DNA from: Corythoichthys intestinalis
Taxonomy: Eukaryota > Chordata > Actinopteri > Syngnathiformes > Syngnathidae
Reading direction: 5' to 3'
Length of the DNA: 64,000 nt
Assembly: GCF_030265065.1 (NCBI RefSeq)
Contig: NC_080398.1
Location: 22,716,482-22,780,481, forward strand
Shown here: positions 32,201 through 44,489 of the stretch, in pieces
Layout: the number at the start of each line of letters is the position of its first letter
Numbering within the stretch: the stretch's first letter is position 1
Notes under the pieces: generated by a model
What the model was told of the DNA's origin: nothing
The model's database searches: none
The model's input: the letters and a program-made list of their open reading frames with translations, nothing else
Position numbers and translations under genes: made by a program

Positions 32201-35200
32201 ACTAGTACGATCTTTGTCCTCATTAGTAAGATAATTTAGCACACAAGAACAACTCTGGCTTATTAGCAACCGTTTCTTACTACCCACTACACTGTCGCTC
32301 TACCAGTGTTCTGAATTAGTTTTACCATTTATTTGCTCTCCTTGTCATCCAGTTTAGTGTGGTCTGTCATGGTAGTGCATTGATAAGCCAGTATATTGGC
32401 GATACACGATACAGCATCGACACACCACATCTGCCATGATACCATCTGCAATGATGCTATAATTACTTGTACCACCTATGGCATTGATTCTTAACCTGGG
32501 TTTGCTCGAACCTCAGGGGTTCGGTTCGTTAGTCTAAGGGGTTCGGCAAAGGTTGAGACACACTCTATTTTCAAATGCTGTCTAAAGGCAAAGTAACATT
32601 TTAAAATAGGTTTTGGACTGGTTTGCCACCCATTTACAGGCTTTATTCCACTCTTTCAACTGCTAGCCCTCTATCTAATGCGAGAAGAAACTGGTTTGCT
32701 CAGTGGAAGGTTGACTCGGACTTGGCATGAGGAAGTATGATAACAAACAGGTGGTGTGGGGTGCACAAATAATTAAACATTTGCCTCATTTTATGAAATG
32801 AAAATAAAGTATGTGATGCAAGGATAACGACAATAAAATGAGAATATAGACATGAAAACAACAAAAGGAAAAGTGTGAAATCAAAATATCATTTTCCAAT
32901 GTGAAAATCAACAGCAAAAGGCAAAATTATGTGTGGTCCATTTGAAATTTGAACAGGATTTCACTTAGATATTAACTCGCTAGCTCAGCTATATCAGTTT
33001 AAAATTTGAAAAAAAAAAAAAAAAGCTTTTTCATTAAATTCCAAAGGGTTCAGTGAATGCACATGTTAAACTCCTGGGGTTTGGTACCTCTAGCAAGGTT
33101 TAGAACTGCTGATCTATATCCATTGGTCATTTCCATATACAGTATGTGCTCTTTGTCATGTTTTTTACTGTAGCACTTTTCCTATCTTAAGGTTTTTTTT
33201 AGAAGGTTTGACAGTAACGCTGTTTCAATCTTGTCCGATATGTACTGCAAGTTTGACCACAAAGTTGACTTTGATTAAACATGGATGCATTTATCTGTCA
33301 TAACAAGCTCCAATAAAGCACACCATAGAGAAATACTATTATAGAGAGATTAGATTGTTCAAAATCAATGGAGTTCCAGTAGAATTCTTACACTACCATT
33401 GAGCTCAAACTAAAAAAAACAAAACATTTGTGATCAGTGCATTTTAAGTGGAACAAGTGCTTTAACTTACAGTTAACTTCCAAATAGTATGTATCACTGG
33501 TCATGTTGCTCACAGCGTTGAAAGCGTGACACATATACAGGCCAGTATCAGAGGGATAGACTGGGTGGAGAGTTAGCGTCTTGTTCCCTGCACCAAAGAT
33601 CGTGGTGTTGTCAGCAGACACCGTGTCGCTGTTCATCCACCACAGGATCGTTTCTGCTTCTCCGCTCACATGGCAGTTAAGGGTGAAGGGCATCCCAGCC
33701 ACTGCCGCCATGCCCATGTCGTTCACCATCACGGCTGTTATTGGTGCTGTGGGATACATTGTTTATTGCAAAACATCACTGCAAAGATATCTGACATCAT
33801 TAGTTTCGTTCTCAAAAAGTATTGGAGCTAACTCTTTGTCCTAAGCATGAAAACTAACCCTGCACATAAGCCCATATGAAACCAAATATCTGTTTGGGAT
33901 AGAAGCAACACGAGGTTGTCTGTACGGGCACTACCGTCAAACTGAAGAGACATTTGGTGTGATGTATCACAATCTGGCCATCCAGTTTCTTCTGCTTGTG
34001 CTGCCCAGGGTCAGACTACACCCTGGATTGGTTATCATATACAGTACAGTCATATATCTATTTTCTACTGCTTTTCCTGTCAAGAGTCATGGGTCACAAC
34101 TGGAGCCATCTACCTATCCTTAGTTTCCCATCTAATTATCATGTTAAGTGTCATAGGGCTGGAGCCTCTCCCAACTGATTGGTTTATGCTACACTCTGGA
34201 TTGGTTTCTCGTCATTCACAGGGCACATACAGATATCTATTTTCAACCTAACCTTACCTATGATTCTGATCATTGCACTGGCACTGCTGAATCTGGATGT
34301 CACAGAGTTGTACAGGAGACACTGGTAGTCTCCTGAGTGGCTCTCTGTGGCCGTTGTTAAATTAAGCTCTGCCTCAGAGTGGTTGAGATCCATCCCATCT
34401 ACCATCCAATGGATTGTCGCTGCAGGCTTTGACTCAGCTGAGCACAACAGGGTTATGTTTGAGCCTTCTATGTGGGTGTCCACCTCAGGAGTGACTGAAA
34501 CGATGGCATTTGTAGGTCCGTCTAGAGAAATGAGACAAAGGGTCACAGTGCATAAGACATACACTACTGGACTCTGAAGTATAATACTGGACAGAAACTA
34601 GCTTCTGAGATACAGAAAATCTTTGTTTACTCTGGGGGGATGTTCAAGCACCTCCTGTGATGGTGTTTAAAATGTGACTATAGAGAATATAGACAATAAT
34701 GCAGTGTCTTTGTACATATATGTGACTTGATGAGGCGGAACTTGCTAGGGTCATGTATGGCATTAGTGAATGTGTGCGTGAGGGTATGGGTGAGAGCAGT
34801 GATCAACAGTAGCTTCTGAGTGGAGTTTTTGCGTATTTTACTGTTGTTGTGGCAGTGTTGACCTATTTGCAAGGTGATAGGAACGGTCCCTGCTGCAGAT
34901 ATTAAAAATCCACTAGTAATCGACACCCACCCCCCAAAGTGTTTGCCTCAGATACCACAAGATTGCAGCAAAGCACTATTTTATTCTATCTAGATTTGTT
35001 GGAACACCATGTAACGATAATGCTTTTAACTCACAACTGATGTTCAATGTTACAGGTGGGCTGATTTCATTGCTGACGCCATTGGTCACGTTACACCTGA
35101 ACGGTCCCTCGTCGTACCGCGTCACCTGGATGATGGTGAGCTGGGAGCTGTCGGCGCTAAGCTGGACAAAACTGTCGAACACTACCTCCGACGTGTCGTT

Positions 35201-38200
35201 AAGCCAGGTGTAGTGCAGAGAGGTGCCCGTGGCTGCAGCGCAGGTAAGCACCGCCGTGTCATTACTCTCCACCAAGTCAGTGCCGTTTGTGGTCAAGCTA
35301 ACATTTGAAATGGGCTCTGTATGGAAAGAAGAGCCGACAATCATTTTGTGACCATTGAACAAGGGAAAGAAGAAGGATGAGAAAAGTCTGAACCTGGAAT
35401 GGAAAGAGTAGTCATACTATATATTTGAGTAGAAACAGATTCTTATTTTAGAAACATTTGAAGTATTGAATCAACTCGTTAATTTTAAATCCATATTTGT
35501 CAGATGATCCCCAAACACGCATTATGTTGTTGAGTCTTTTTATCGCAAGCCAGGGAATATGGATCATTTTGCATAGATCAACGTAGTATTTGAGGAGATC
35601 ATGTTGCCAAATTCTGATGAAGAAATGCCCTTTGAAGGAGTTTTTCAACATAGCTCCAAAACAAACAATCTGGAGCCTATCCAAGATGATGTGCACAACA
35701 GGCAAACTACACACTTGAATAGTTGCCATCCAATCAACAAACTGTCTGGCAAACCTCAACTATCCAACCACTTCCCTCTTCATCTAATGTTCAGGCCAAT
35801 CAGGAGAAAGGCGGAAGTTGCAGATTGACCTGGAAGCAACCATCTGGTTAAATACAATGTTGGAATCAGAACAGTTTTGTAGATAGGTCAATTTCCCAAG
35901 TTTTGTCTGAAATACACTTAATTTCCTTTTTAAAAGAGGAGCATTAAAACCTTTTTTTTTTTTTTTGATGGGAAACGATGTTTTCGCGAGTGTGACCAGA
36001 AGAGCCATCATCCAATCAGCAGCCGTATACAATATTTTGAAACAGGTTTCAATTGGATCTTTTCTAGATTTATATGCGAAAAATACATTCGTAGTGGATA
36101 TATGGAACAATCAATCTAGTGTGCCAGGTTACTGTCCAGGGTTTCCTCTACTTATAAAAGATTGTGGTGCACCGCTGCACCAAAATAAAAGCCACCACGC
36201 CTTGAAAACGAGATGTCGTTTCAAAGTAGCGGGAGCCTATTGTGAGGCATATTTATATCTGTGCTATCAGGCTGTTTCGGAAAACGGATATACGGAATCA
36301 CGGCTAACGAAACCTTGATAAAGGCGCTTTTTTTTTTTTTTAAGTTTCGCAAGCTCTGAGACACATGAAAAATGACTCATAGCTCTCCTTACTAAGGTAA
36401 ATGTTATATCGCTGTGCGTTTGTGATGAATTGCAGTTCACGGACAACAAAAAAAAACTATTTACCTTCTCACTGAAGCTAGTAAAGCTAAATGTTATATC
36501 TCAGTGCATTTGTGAGGAATTGCAGTTCACGGACAACAACAAAAAAAAACTATTTACCTTTTCACTGAAGCTAGTAAAACATGGCAGTTATAATTTCCCC
36601 CTACTCCTTGAAATAGGAAAAGTCGCTGTTTTGTTGCGCAACAATGAAAAATGAACACATTGGTGCTTGGGACTATATATTAAATATGCTTAACGCTTTT
36701 CACTTCCTGACAGCGTCTATGCCAGGCTACGTGGCTCCTCCCATTTTGCGCTTGCCGTAGACTGCTCTTAACACAGGGCTGACGCTATTGTGAGAAGGCC
36801 TTTGAGATTTAAAGATACATTGTAATTTATAATTTGTATAATTTAACAATACATCTAAATGAATATATATAGCTCATTATTTACATACTATTTGCCAGAT
36901 GTCGTCTGAAATAGCACGTTAAATTCAAATTGTTCCTTTAAACGCTTTATTTTGAAAATCACATCGGTTCTTCTATCGCAAGCTTGTGCCCGACTACGTT
37001 TGCGCGGAGTTGGAAATCGGGAGAAAAATCCACAGGAAGGTATTTCAAGTTGATGAATGCGATTCTGGTTTAAGCCTGTTAAAGCCACCTGAATATTGAC
37101 ATTGACATAACATTTCAGTTCTGTATTGCGTGTGTTTGACCCGAATCATCGTGTCCTAGCATAGTGTTTGTTCGTTGCTGATGTCGCTGGTTGTAATTTC
37201 AGATGAGTATTTTGAAGTATTTAGAGAAAAGTTTTGAACGACGACGTTCCGTTAACAGAAGGACTATTATTGTTGTGGTAATGTGGTACTTATTAAGGCC
37301 AAATAAAAGGAAAAGGAGGGACTACGAGATGTAAGTCGTATTATTGCTCCGAGAAAAAAAGTCGTATTATTACGTAGGGGTAATGTAGCTGTAATCAGCT
37401 ACGCATTTTCCGTACATGTACCGTTGCTGAGAGCTACGTTATTAGCCTGGCTAATGAAATATTTTAAATAGATCTTTGTTATGGTACTTCTTGGGAAAAT
37501 AAATGTGGGGGAAAAAAATCTCATTTGTCAGTATATGAAGCAATTTCGCCGTGCATGCAGACCCGTGCCACCCATAAGGCGATTTAGGCAACCGCCTAAG
37601 GGTGCACCAGCGTCCAAAACGGCGTCAAGAAAAATATTCAAATAATATTTGATGATAGCAGTATTCAAAAAATTATACAAAACAATAAAACAAAAGAACA
37701 ACAAAAACGTTCATAATAAGTATTTAAATAATAATGAAATCATTTTTCTAGTGTGCCTTCTGCCCGTTTCACTTTTTCCTGTAATGCGATAATTTCACTA
37801 CAGACCCTAGTCTCACTCACCACCCAGCAGACCAGCAAGCTACCTGAAGGTGCTATTTTTAGCCTTCGCAATTGAGCGACATTACAGTGACAAGTCAACT
37901 TCATGAAAAGACAAAAGCCCTACGGGACCAAGAAGAAAAAGAAAGAAGACAGCAAACACGTGAAGAAAAACAGAGGTTTGTTGTGATGATTTTTTTCAAC
38001 AGCATTAGCATGTAGATTTAGCGCAACTGCAAGCTAGCAGTTATTTACATAGAGCTTATATGACTTAGTGCTAAAGCCAGGCTGTTGTTTTAGAAATATT
38101 TTCAGTATTCAGCCAGCTGTGGATTAGTTTCAGTTAAATTTACTCCCCCTCCAATTTTAGAGAAATTTGGACAAAGTGTATGGGAGACTAAAATTGTCTT

Positions 38201-40099
38201 GCGGATCTTCATGTGATGTGAACCACTTTTACCTTGTGTTAAATTGTGCTTTTCAAATCAATTAGCCTTGCCTAAAAGTGGCGAGGTTAATTAAATAAAT
38301 ACACCATTAAATATGGAATTAATCATTTCAAAGTTCTGGGGGACTAAAAGTGCCACGGATTTAAATGCAAACATTTGTTATTAAATGTGTCTTTAATTCA
38401 TTAATTTTTTTCGCTATCATATATTATTTAATTCATTATTATTGGATAGTCCTGTGTAGTTGACGTGTTTCAAGAATTTATTTTCTTTTAACAACACCCA
38501 TCAAAGATAGTGGCCGGATCCAATAAACCGGTACAGTAGGCTGTAAGAATTTAGTCGTTATTATGGTTATGTCATGCTGGTTTCACAATCAACAGCTGTT
38601 TGACTAATATAATGTAACATTCCACTTTCTTCTCTTTGTAGATGCTCTTCTGAAATATTTTCCTTCTACCTCTGTACATCCTGAGCCATCTTTTACAGCG
38701 AACTTATCCACATCAGCACCAAGTCCAGGAAAAAAGTGCACCTTCCAAAACAACGGTCACATGAAAGTGCAATAGATGCTTTTGCATCAGCGAAGCCAAG
38801 GTGAGTAAGGTTATCGGTCAAGGTTATAGGTCATATTGTAATTCATTCATTCATTTTCCATGCCGCTTTTCCTCACAAGGGTCGCGGAGGTGCTGGAGCC
38901 TATCCCAGCTAACTACGGGCAGTAGGCAGGGGACACCCTGAACTGGTTGCCAGCCAATCGCAGGGCACAAGGAGACATACAACCATTCATGCACACACTC
39001 ATACCTACGGACAATTTAGAGTGTTCAATCAGCCTACCATGCATGATTTTGGGATGTGGGAGGAAACCGGAGTTCCCGGAGGAAACCCACGCAGGCACGG
39101 GGAGACCATGCAAACTCCACACAGGAAGGCCGAAGCCCGGGATCGAACCCTTGATCTCAGAACTGTGAGGCAGACGTGCTAACCACTCAGCCACCGTGCC
39201 GCCTCATATTGTAATAACAATTCTAATTTATTTAATACATATGTTTTTGAAGTGTTTTTTATTGGTGCTTTTGAATAGTTATTACAGCATTTTTCTTTTA
39301 ATTTATGCACTTGTTCATTGTCTTGTTATATATAATAAATTAAAAAGAGAATGTTCTTTTTCAGTGTGAGTGTTTAAATATCTTGATGAAAATGGAGTGT
39401 GGGGGGGCAACAAATGTGTTGCTTAGGGCAACAAATTGGTCAGGAACGGCCCTGCGTGCATGACATGGTGAGGGTGTCCGATTCCGATGCAGCCCACCAC
39501 CACAGCGTCAAAAAATTCTAGGGGAAACCCTGCTGTCCATGGTCAAAACTGAGAACCTCGGGCAACTACATCCTGATCAGTAGTAAGCCAGGTCAAATAC
39601 AGACAGACAACTACTGAGTCATTCAACCATTATTTACTGTTAATCTTAACAGAGTTACACTCTTCAAAATTCTCCTTACCTTGAACCGACAGCTCTAACT
39701 GGGAAGCATCCGAAGTCACATCCTGAAGCGAATATGTCCCAGAATCTTCCAGCCTGGCCGAAATCACAGTCAACGATGAGGTGTTGGGATTGAATCCCAC
39801 CCTGTCTATAAAATTGGGAGTGATGATTTGCCCTCCAGGGAAAAGTAAGACCAAAATTTCGTTGTTAAAAATCCATGCTCCTGTGTTGACTGGGTGGTCG
39901 CTGAAAAGAGTGACATTTGTCCCCACGGGTATTGGGTTCTCCGAGGCAGATATACCCTGAGCGCGCACATGATCTGCAGACAGAGAACAGGTGGTCTCCA
40001 ATACTTCATCTGATTAGAATTAAAGAAAATTTACAAGTCCTTACCTGTTGTGTAAGCTAACACCGATATGATGACAATACATACTAACGGAGCTTCCAT
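29225..40099 (-). CDS. CEACAM/CEA-like Ig protein: signal, N domain, five A/B pairs, GPI-type tail
   Basis: Thirteen exons on the minus strand: 40099-40045, 39973-39680, 35316-35035, 34521-34258, 33746-33471, 32067-31816, 31584-31309, 31125-30874, 30738-30463, 30384-30130, 30021-29737, 29653-29417 and 29313-29225. All join in phase 1 and give about 1030 residues. Signal peptide 1-18 (APLVCIVIISVLAYTT); N domain 19-116, V-set-like without the disulfide cysteines but with DSGTYSL; then A1-B1 to A5-B5, each with Cys, Trp and a (D/S)xGxYxC motif. The last exon encodes SSASG followed by ILVIVSVFIMSLPLLF and Arg-stop, which reads as a GPI signal. This is the plan of mammalian CEA (CEACAM5: N-A1B1-A2B2-A3B3-GPI) with more pairs. 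Probable role: cell-surface adhesion or pathogen binding. The gene lies beside pafah1b3, as CEACAMs do in mammals. The exon chain is inferred without transcripts. Confidence 0.8.
32492..33115. mobile_element. hAT-like MITE in intron between A2 and B2
   Basis: TTAACCTGGGTTTGCTCGAA, with TCAGGGGTTCGGTTCG next to it, on the left and GGTTTGGTACCTCTAGCAAG on the right fit a non-autonomous family common in fish. It explains why this intron (1.4 kb) is much longer than the other intra-array introns (78-513 bp). Confidence 0.4.
35363..37550. other. Large intron between N and A1 exons, proximal part
   Basis: No additional Ig exon was found. It holds short A/T runs and a local tandem duplication (36,398-36,580). 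An open frame at 35,448-35,759 (-) shows no recognisable domain. Confidence 0.4.
36398..36580 (+). repeat. Two-copy tandem duplication, about 86 bp per unit
   Basis: Both units carry TAAATGTTATATC, GAATTGCAGTTCACGGACAA and CTATTTACCTT. They differ by a few bases. Confidence 0.75.
37558..39454. mobile_element. Non-autonomous hAT in the CEACAM-like gene intron
   Basis: The ends CAGACCCGTGCC and (inverted) CAGGGCCGTTCC are flanked by the exact 8-bp duplication CGTGCATG (37,550-37,557 and 39,455-39,462). The 1.9-kb element carries a SINE and no recognisable transposase. Confidence 0.8.
38840..39205 (-). mobile_element. tRNA-derived SINE
   Basis: Read on the minus strand, it begins GGCGGCACGGTGGCTGAGTG with an A box (TGGCTGAGTGGTTAGCA) and a B box (GGTTCGATCCC) at tRNA spacing. 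A long conserved body follows (GGGTTTCCTCC, CCCACATCCCAAAATCATGC), and the end is a GAAT/ATGA tail like that of L2-type LINEs. It lies inside the hAT at 37,558-39,454. A fragment of the same body is seen at about 61,255-61,330. Confidence 0.8.
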
Positions 40100-41029
40100 G
40101 GTGTGTTCCCTTGGCCTTCTGAGCTAAACTTAATCAAATGCGAAAATAAGGATGGCTCCCGCTCTCTTTCTTGATGGCAAATATTTGCTGTGCTCCACCT
40201 TCTGTTGATGCAAATGCTCAGCACTGCCACCGCAAAACCACCACGCCCTATTTTGCCCTGATCCAGCCAGAGCTGCGCCACAGGAGTGTCCATTTACTGT
40301 AAACCTTTTTTCTTGTCCTGCAACTTTCCATCCTCCAGTTGTGGGAGTGGGAGAAAACACTTGACACCTTCTATTCAACTTAACATCAAGACCTTTGAGC
40401 TTTAGCAACATTCCTTCAGTTAGTGAATAAGCACTGAGAAGTTTACTGTGTAACAAACAATTTCAAATCAGGCAGTTCCATCCAATTATAGATAGACAAA
40501 CACAAAAATTCATTTTCATAAATGTTTGGTGATTAAGAAAGCACATGGTTTTTGTTTTGTTTATTAATTCATTGGTGGGAAAATGTTTCCCTTCCGAGGC
40601 CCATTTCAATAGAGCTATGTTGGCCATAGAAAATATGTGAAAAATTATAAGCAAAAGAAATGTATGAAATCCTCTTTTCGTATTGAAATGAATGTTTAGG
40701 CCTTTAATCTGTTCCAACCTGTGTGAATCATTTAGGCCTTCCATGTTTAGAAAAAAAACAACATTAAAAAAATTTTAAAAAACTGGTTGCTTAAAGCATT
40801 ACAATACCACAACCAAGCTGTCAATGGTGTGGTGAATTGTGCATTAGCATTAAGATAGTGGATGGTAAAATTATGTGGTTCATTGAAATAATAAACCAAC
40901 CACTGAACAGCTTGAGGCCTCAATTAAGAAGAATTGTTCATTATTTACCAAATTACTAGTTGTAGTAAAAGGAATTGAGTTCACTGCCAAAGCAGTTCTT
41001 TTATCTTGAATGTTCGCCTGCAAGTTAAA

Positions 41030-41245
41030 GTGAAAAAAAATCTGAACGTACGTACGCTTAAAACAAATGTCGTGTCACCTTTTTGACCTTCAACACTGCT
41101 CTCAAATGATGACTAAATACTGAAAACTCTGTTGTGAACTATCTCACAATAGCCAATTTCAGTGAGGCAAACTGCAACTGTAAAACAATTTACTAACATT
41201 CAATATTTTTGTGTTTAACTAATGAGAAAAGAAATCTGTAGAACC
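41030..41245 (+). repeat. Segment duplicated at 53,020-53,232
   Basis: It matches the 53-kb copy in the same orientation from AAAAATCTGAACGTACGTAC through AACTAATGA, with scattered substitutions and small gaps. It lies about 0.9 kb upstream of the CEACAM-like start codon. Confidence 0.75.
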
Positions 41246-41326
41246 GGTTGGTGTATACATGGTTTTTAAAATTTGAACGGATTGATGTTCTTGATGATCT
41301 TTGGGAACAATTTGATAAAAATATTA

Positions 41327-41648
41327 ATAATATTGCATTCATTACCTAGATTCAAAGTAATAGGATTAAATAGAGTTGGTTTATTATATACACAATGGAT
41401 ATGGGTGCTTCTTCTGCTGTGTGGCATTTTATACTGAAACGAAACCACTTGGTGAAAGTTATAACCTTCGACAAGAGTCACAAAGTCATAGGACATTTTT
41501 CATGAATGATATATGAATAATATTGCATTCAGTTACCTAGATTCAAAGTAATAGGATTAAACAGAGTTGGTGTATTATATACACAATGGATATGGGTGCT
41601 TCTTTTGCTCTGTGGCATTTTATACTGAAACGAAACCACTTGGTGTTT
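41327..41648 (+). repeat. Local direct duplication, about 133 bp per copy
   Basis: Copies at about 41,327-41,457 and 41,516-41,646 share AATATTGCATTCA, then CCTAGATTCAAAGTAATAGG and ACTGAAACGAAACCACTTGG, with few differences. Confidence 0.8.
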
Positions 41649-42912
41649 ACCCTTGGTCCACCCTCACCTGTTTGCCATGTTTGTGCTTGTGACAGGCACT
41701 TTCTGTACACTTTCAATAGCCCGTGTCAACCGGATAAATGTTGCATCCATGTGACCACTTTACATCACCTGATAAGAAGGCAAACATAATAAAATTCATC
41801 AAACATTATGATAAAAATTGAAAAGATATACTTTACAAAGGTTTTTTTCTTCTGAGGGTTGCTTACAGAGAAAAAAATGGAAGATTCAAGAATGATCTCA
41901 CTCAAACCGATACAACAGTGTAGGTAAAGAGGTCAAGCAATAACCATGTTTTTCAGACTAAGGTTATTACAGTATTACAATTAAGAGCGTATATAGTTAT
42001 GTTTAAGTCACCCTCATAAGTAACACTTTTCGGCAGAATTTTATTTGATCTGAGACCAAGAACAATATCCATTATAGTAGTAACAATAAAATGGAGAATA
42101 ACAGGCTGAATAGGTGTTTGGTAACGTGACAGTAATTCAAATGATTATAGCTACTAACAAGCTACTAAATCTATAATAGTCTTCATCCTCAGTCAACTTC
42201 TGAACAACTCCGCCAACTCTCGAAGTAGACGGCACGCCCTAGGGTACCCTTCTCACAGCTGTTAGTGTGTGGGGTGGGGGACAGTATGTAGGTCACACCT
42301 GAGTATAAGACATAGGCCTAGCAAGACTATATATTTTAAAAAAGAGACCATATACTGTTTATAAATACATAAATATATTTATTTTGGAAAAACTGCTGTA
42401 TCATCCATCCTTCAGTTAAAGGTGAAAAGAGTAAGGAGATCTAAAACAAGTAAAATCTTTGGCAGATGTGAGTGTCCTCATTAAGGAAAAAAAAAAAAAA
42501 AACGAGGTAGTGTGTGTCAAATAAAGCTTTTAAATAGTTCAGACCCCCTTGTTTTTACTGGTGATCTAATTTCACAAATATTGTACATGTGTACAGTAAG
42601 CCACGTGTTCTTGATAGGAGGCAGCCAGAATCTGAGAAAAGACAAGTAGTCATTGTTTTTTTTTTTTTTTTACAGTGCTGTAGTGTCTTTTCCAGCCATT
42701 TGACACCCCTGGGACAAACTCTCTTTAAAGTGTCTCAACCAAATTTGGCATCAAAATTGAGGTGGACAATGAATGGTAGGATTTATGATATGATCAAAAT
42801 ACGTATGATGGTATTTTACGGTACTAGAAAATTGCACCTTAATTGAGAAATCACTGTACTCTATTGATTTAGGTGTCCCTAATGTCTGTTGAGTGCAGAG
42901 GTTGCGCTAGAC

Positions 42913-43145
42913 CAGGGGTGGGCAAACTATTCCACACAGGGCCGCTGTGGGTGCGGGTTTTTGCTGCTACCCATCAAGAGGACACCTTTTCACCAATCTG
43001 GTGTGTTATAAGTGCAATCAGTTGATTGGAGTCAGGTGCTTCTTGTTTCTATTGAAACTTCATTGGTTAAACGCTCTGTGCTGGATCAGTCGGAACAAAA
43101 ACCAGGACCCACTGCGGCCCGCGAGGACCGTTTTGCCCACCCCTG
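42913..43145. mobile_element. hAT-like MITE (CAGGGGTGGGCAAACT), complete
   Basis: The 233-bp element has ends CAGGGGTGGGCAAAC and GTTTTGCCCACCCCTG and the exact 8-bp duplication CGCTAGAC on both sides. Confidence 0.85.
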
Positions 43146-43155
43146 CGCTAGACTT

Positions 43156-44230
43156 TTTCGTTGTCTGTCATTTTGATTGACAGGGTCATAAAAATCCGGT
43201 CATAATCTATTTTTACCCGTCACTTAAATTTTTAAAATGACTATATCTTGATGCAGTCACTATATGTATATACACAATAATACAATAATACTTTATAATA
43301 TAAAGTAACTAACATTAGTGCAGTCATGGATTACAGTAAGCAGGCCAGTACTGTGTTTCCATATATATTTTTATTATAGTATGTATATACAGGATATATA
43401 TATGTATATATATTCCCCCCCCCCCCCCCAAGTGGGACCTTCCATGATCCTAATACATTTAGTAATAATAAAATATTATATAATTACATTATATATATAT
43501 ATATACATATATATATATGTATATAATTAAAAATTTTTTTATTATTATTATTATTATTAAATAAAAATGCACGCTGATACGACGCACATAAAGGCAACTT
43601 CCAATTTTTTAAAAAATCGTTAGAAAGTTGTATGGACTTACAATCCGCTAGCTTGTTGTTCCTGTTGTCTTCCGAAATACACCTGGGTGACGGCGCGTCA
43701 AGTGTTCGTTCATAGCCGACATGCTACCGTGGTATGCGAGCTCAGCTTAGCAAAAAGAGTACACACAGTGGTGGCACCCTCCATATTTTCCTTGAAATAA
43801 TTTCAGGCTCTGGCTAGTCTGGTCCGCTTTTTTGGCTTTATGCCGCTTTCACCGTGTTACCAATTCTGCCCTTCTTGGTAATTGGCGGCGTTTTCAACTG
43901 CTCGCCGCAGTGAGGAGTGAACCGGCGATTCACTTGATTCGTTGTCATCCTTCACTGCATCAGTCCCTCTTTTTTCACCTCTTTTATCAACACCATCGTC
44001 ATTTTGGGGCTTTTTAAAGAAACTTCGGACACTCAGTTGCCTTGACATTTTTCCGAGTAAGGCCAACGACGTCATGCATCAAGAGAGACAATAGCTAATT
44101 AATATGCTCACTCGCCACCCTGTGGTCTGGGGTGTTAATTGCAACCTGTCAAAATGACAGATGGACTTCAGTTTTTTCCGTCACCGTTTTAAAAAAACGG
44201 TCAACGACGGAAAATATTCGGTTAACGCAA
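43156..44230. mobile_element. hAT remnant with transposase N-terminus on the minus strand
   Basis: The frame at 44,048-43,857 (-) reads MSRQLSVRSFFKKPQNDDGV and resembles the N-terminus of hAT transposases that precedes a zinc finger. The flanks carry GTCATTTTGATTGACAGGG and, inverted, TGTCAAAATGACAG. AT microsatellites occupy 43,375-43,560. The rest of the transposase is absent and the boundaries are approximate. Confidence 0.5.
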
Positions 44231-44489
44231 AAACAAATTTGCTCCTCTATTTTTAGAATACATTGTACATTTTACAGAGTATGGACAAAACGAATCCCAA
44301 TCCATGGCAGCCATACAGGAAATGCATGCTGTTTTAAAACTGACATGTGTGACTTTAGAGATGGCAGACAAAATACGTATACGTTAGACAATAAACACTC
44401 ATATACAGTGGTCTGCATATGATTCTACTACTACTAATGCTGTAGAAACATCATGCAGTAGTGAAGAAAATACCAGTGAGCCACTGTTA

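Larger units (their letters stand above)
40100..42900. other. Upstream flank of the CEACAM-like gene
   Basis: No coding exon was recognised. It contains a segment duplicated at 53 kb (41,030-41,245) and a local duplication (41,327-41,648). The promoter of the gene at 40,099 should lie at its left end but shows no clear TATA box. Confidence 0.4.

Noticed and set aside
39130-39205. Possible tRNA gene on the minus strand
   Set aside because: A and B boxes are present, but no cloverleaf closes and the unit continues into a SINE body.
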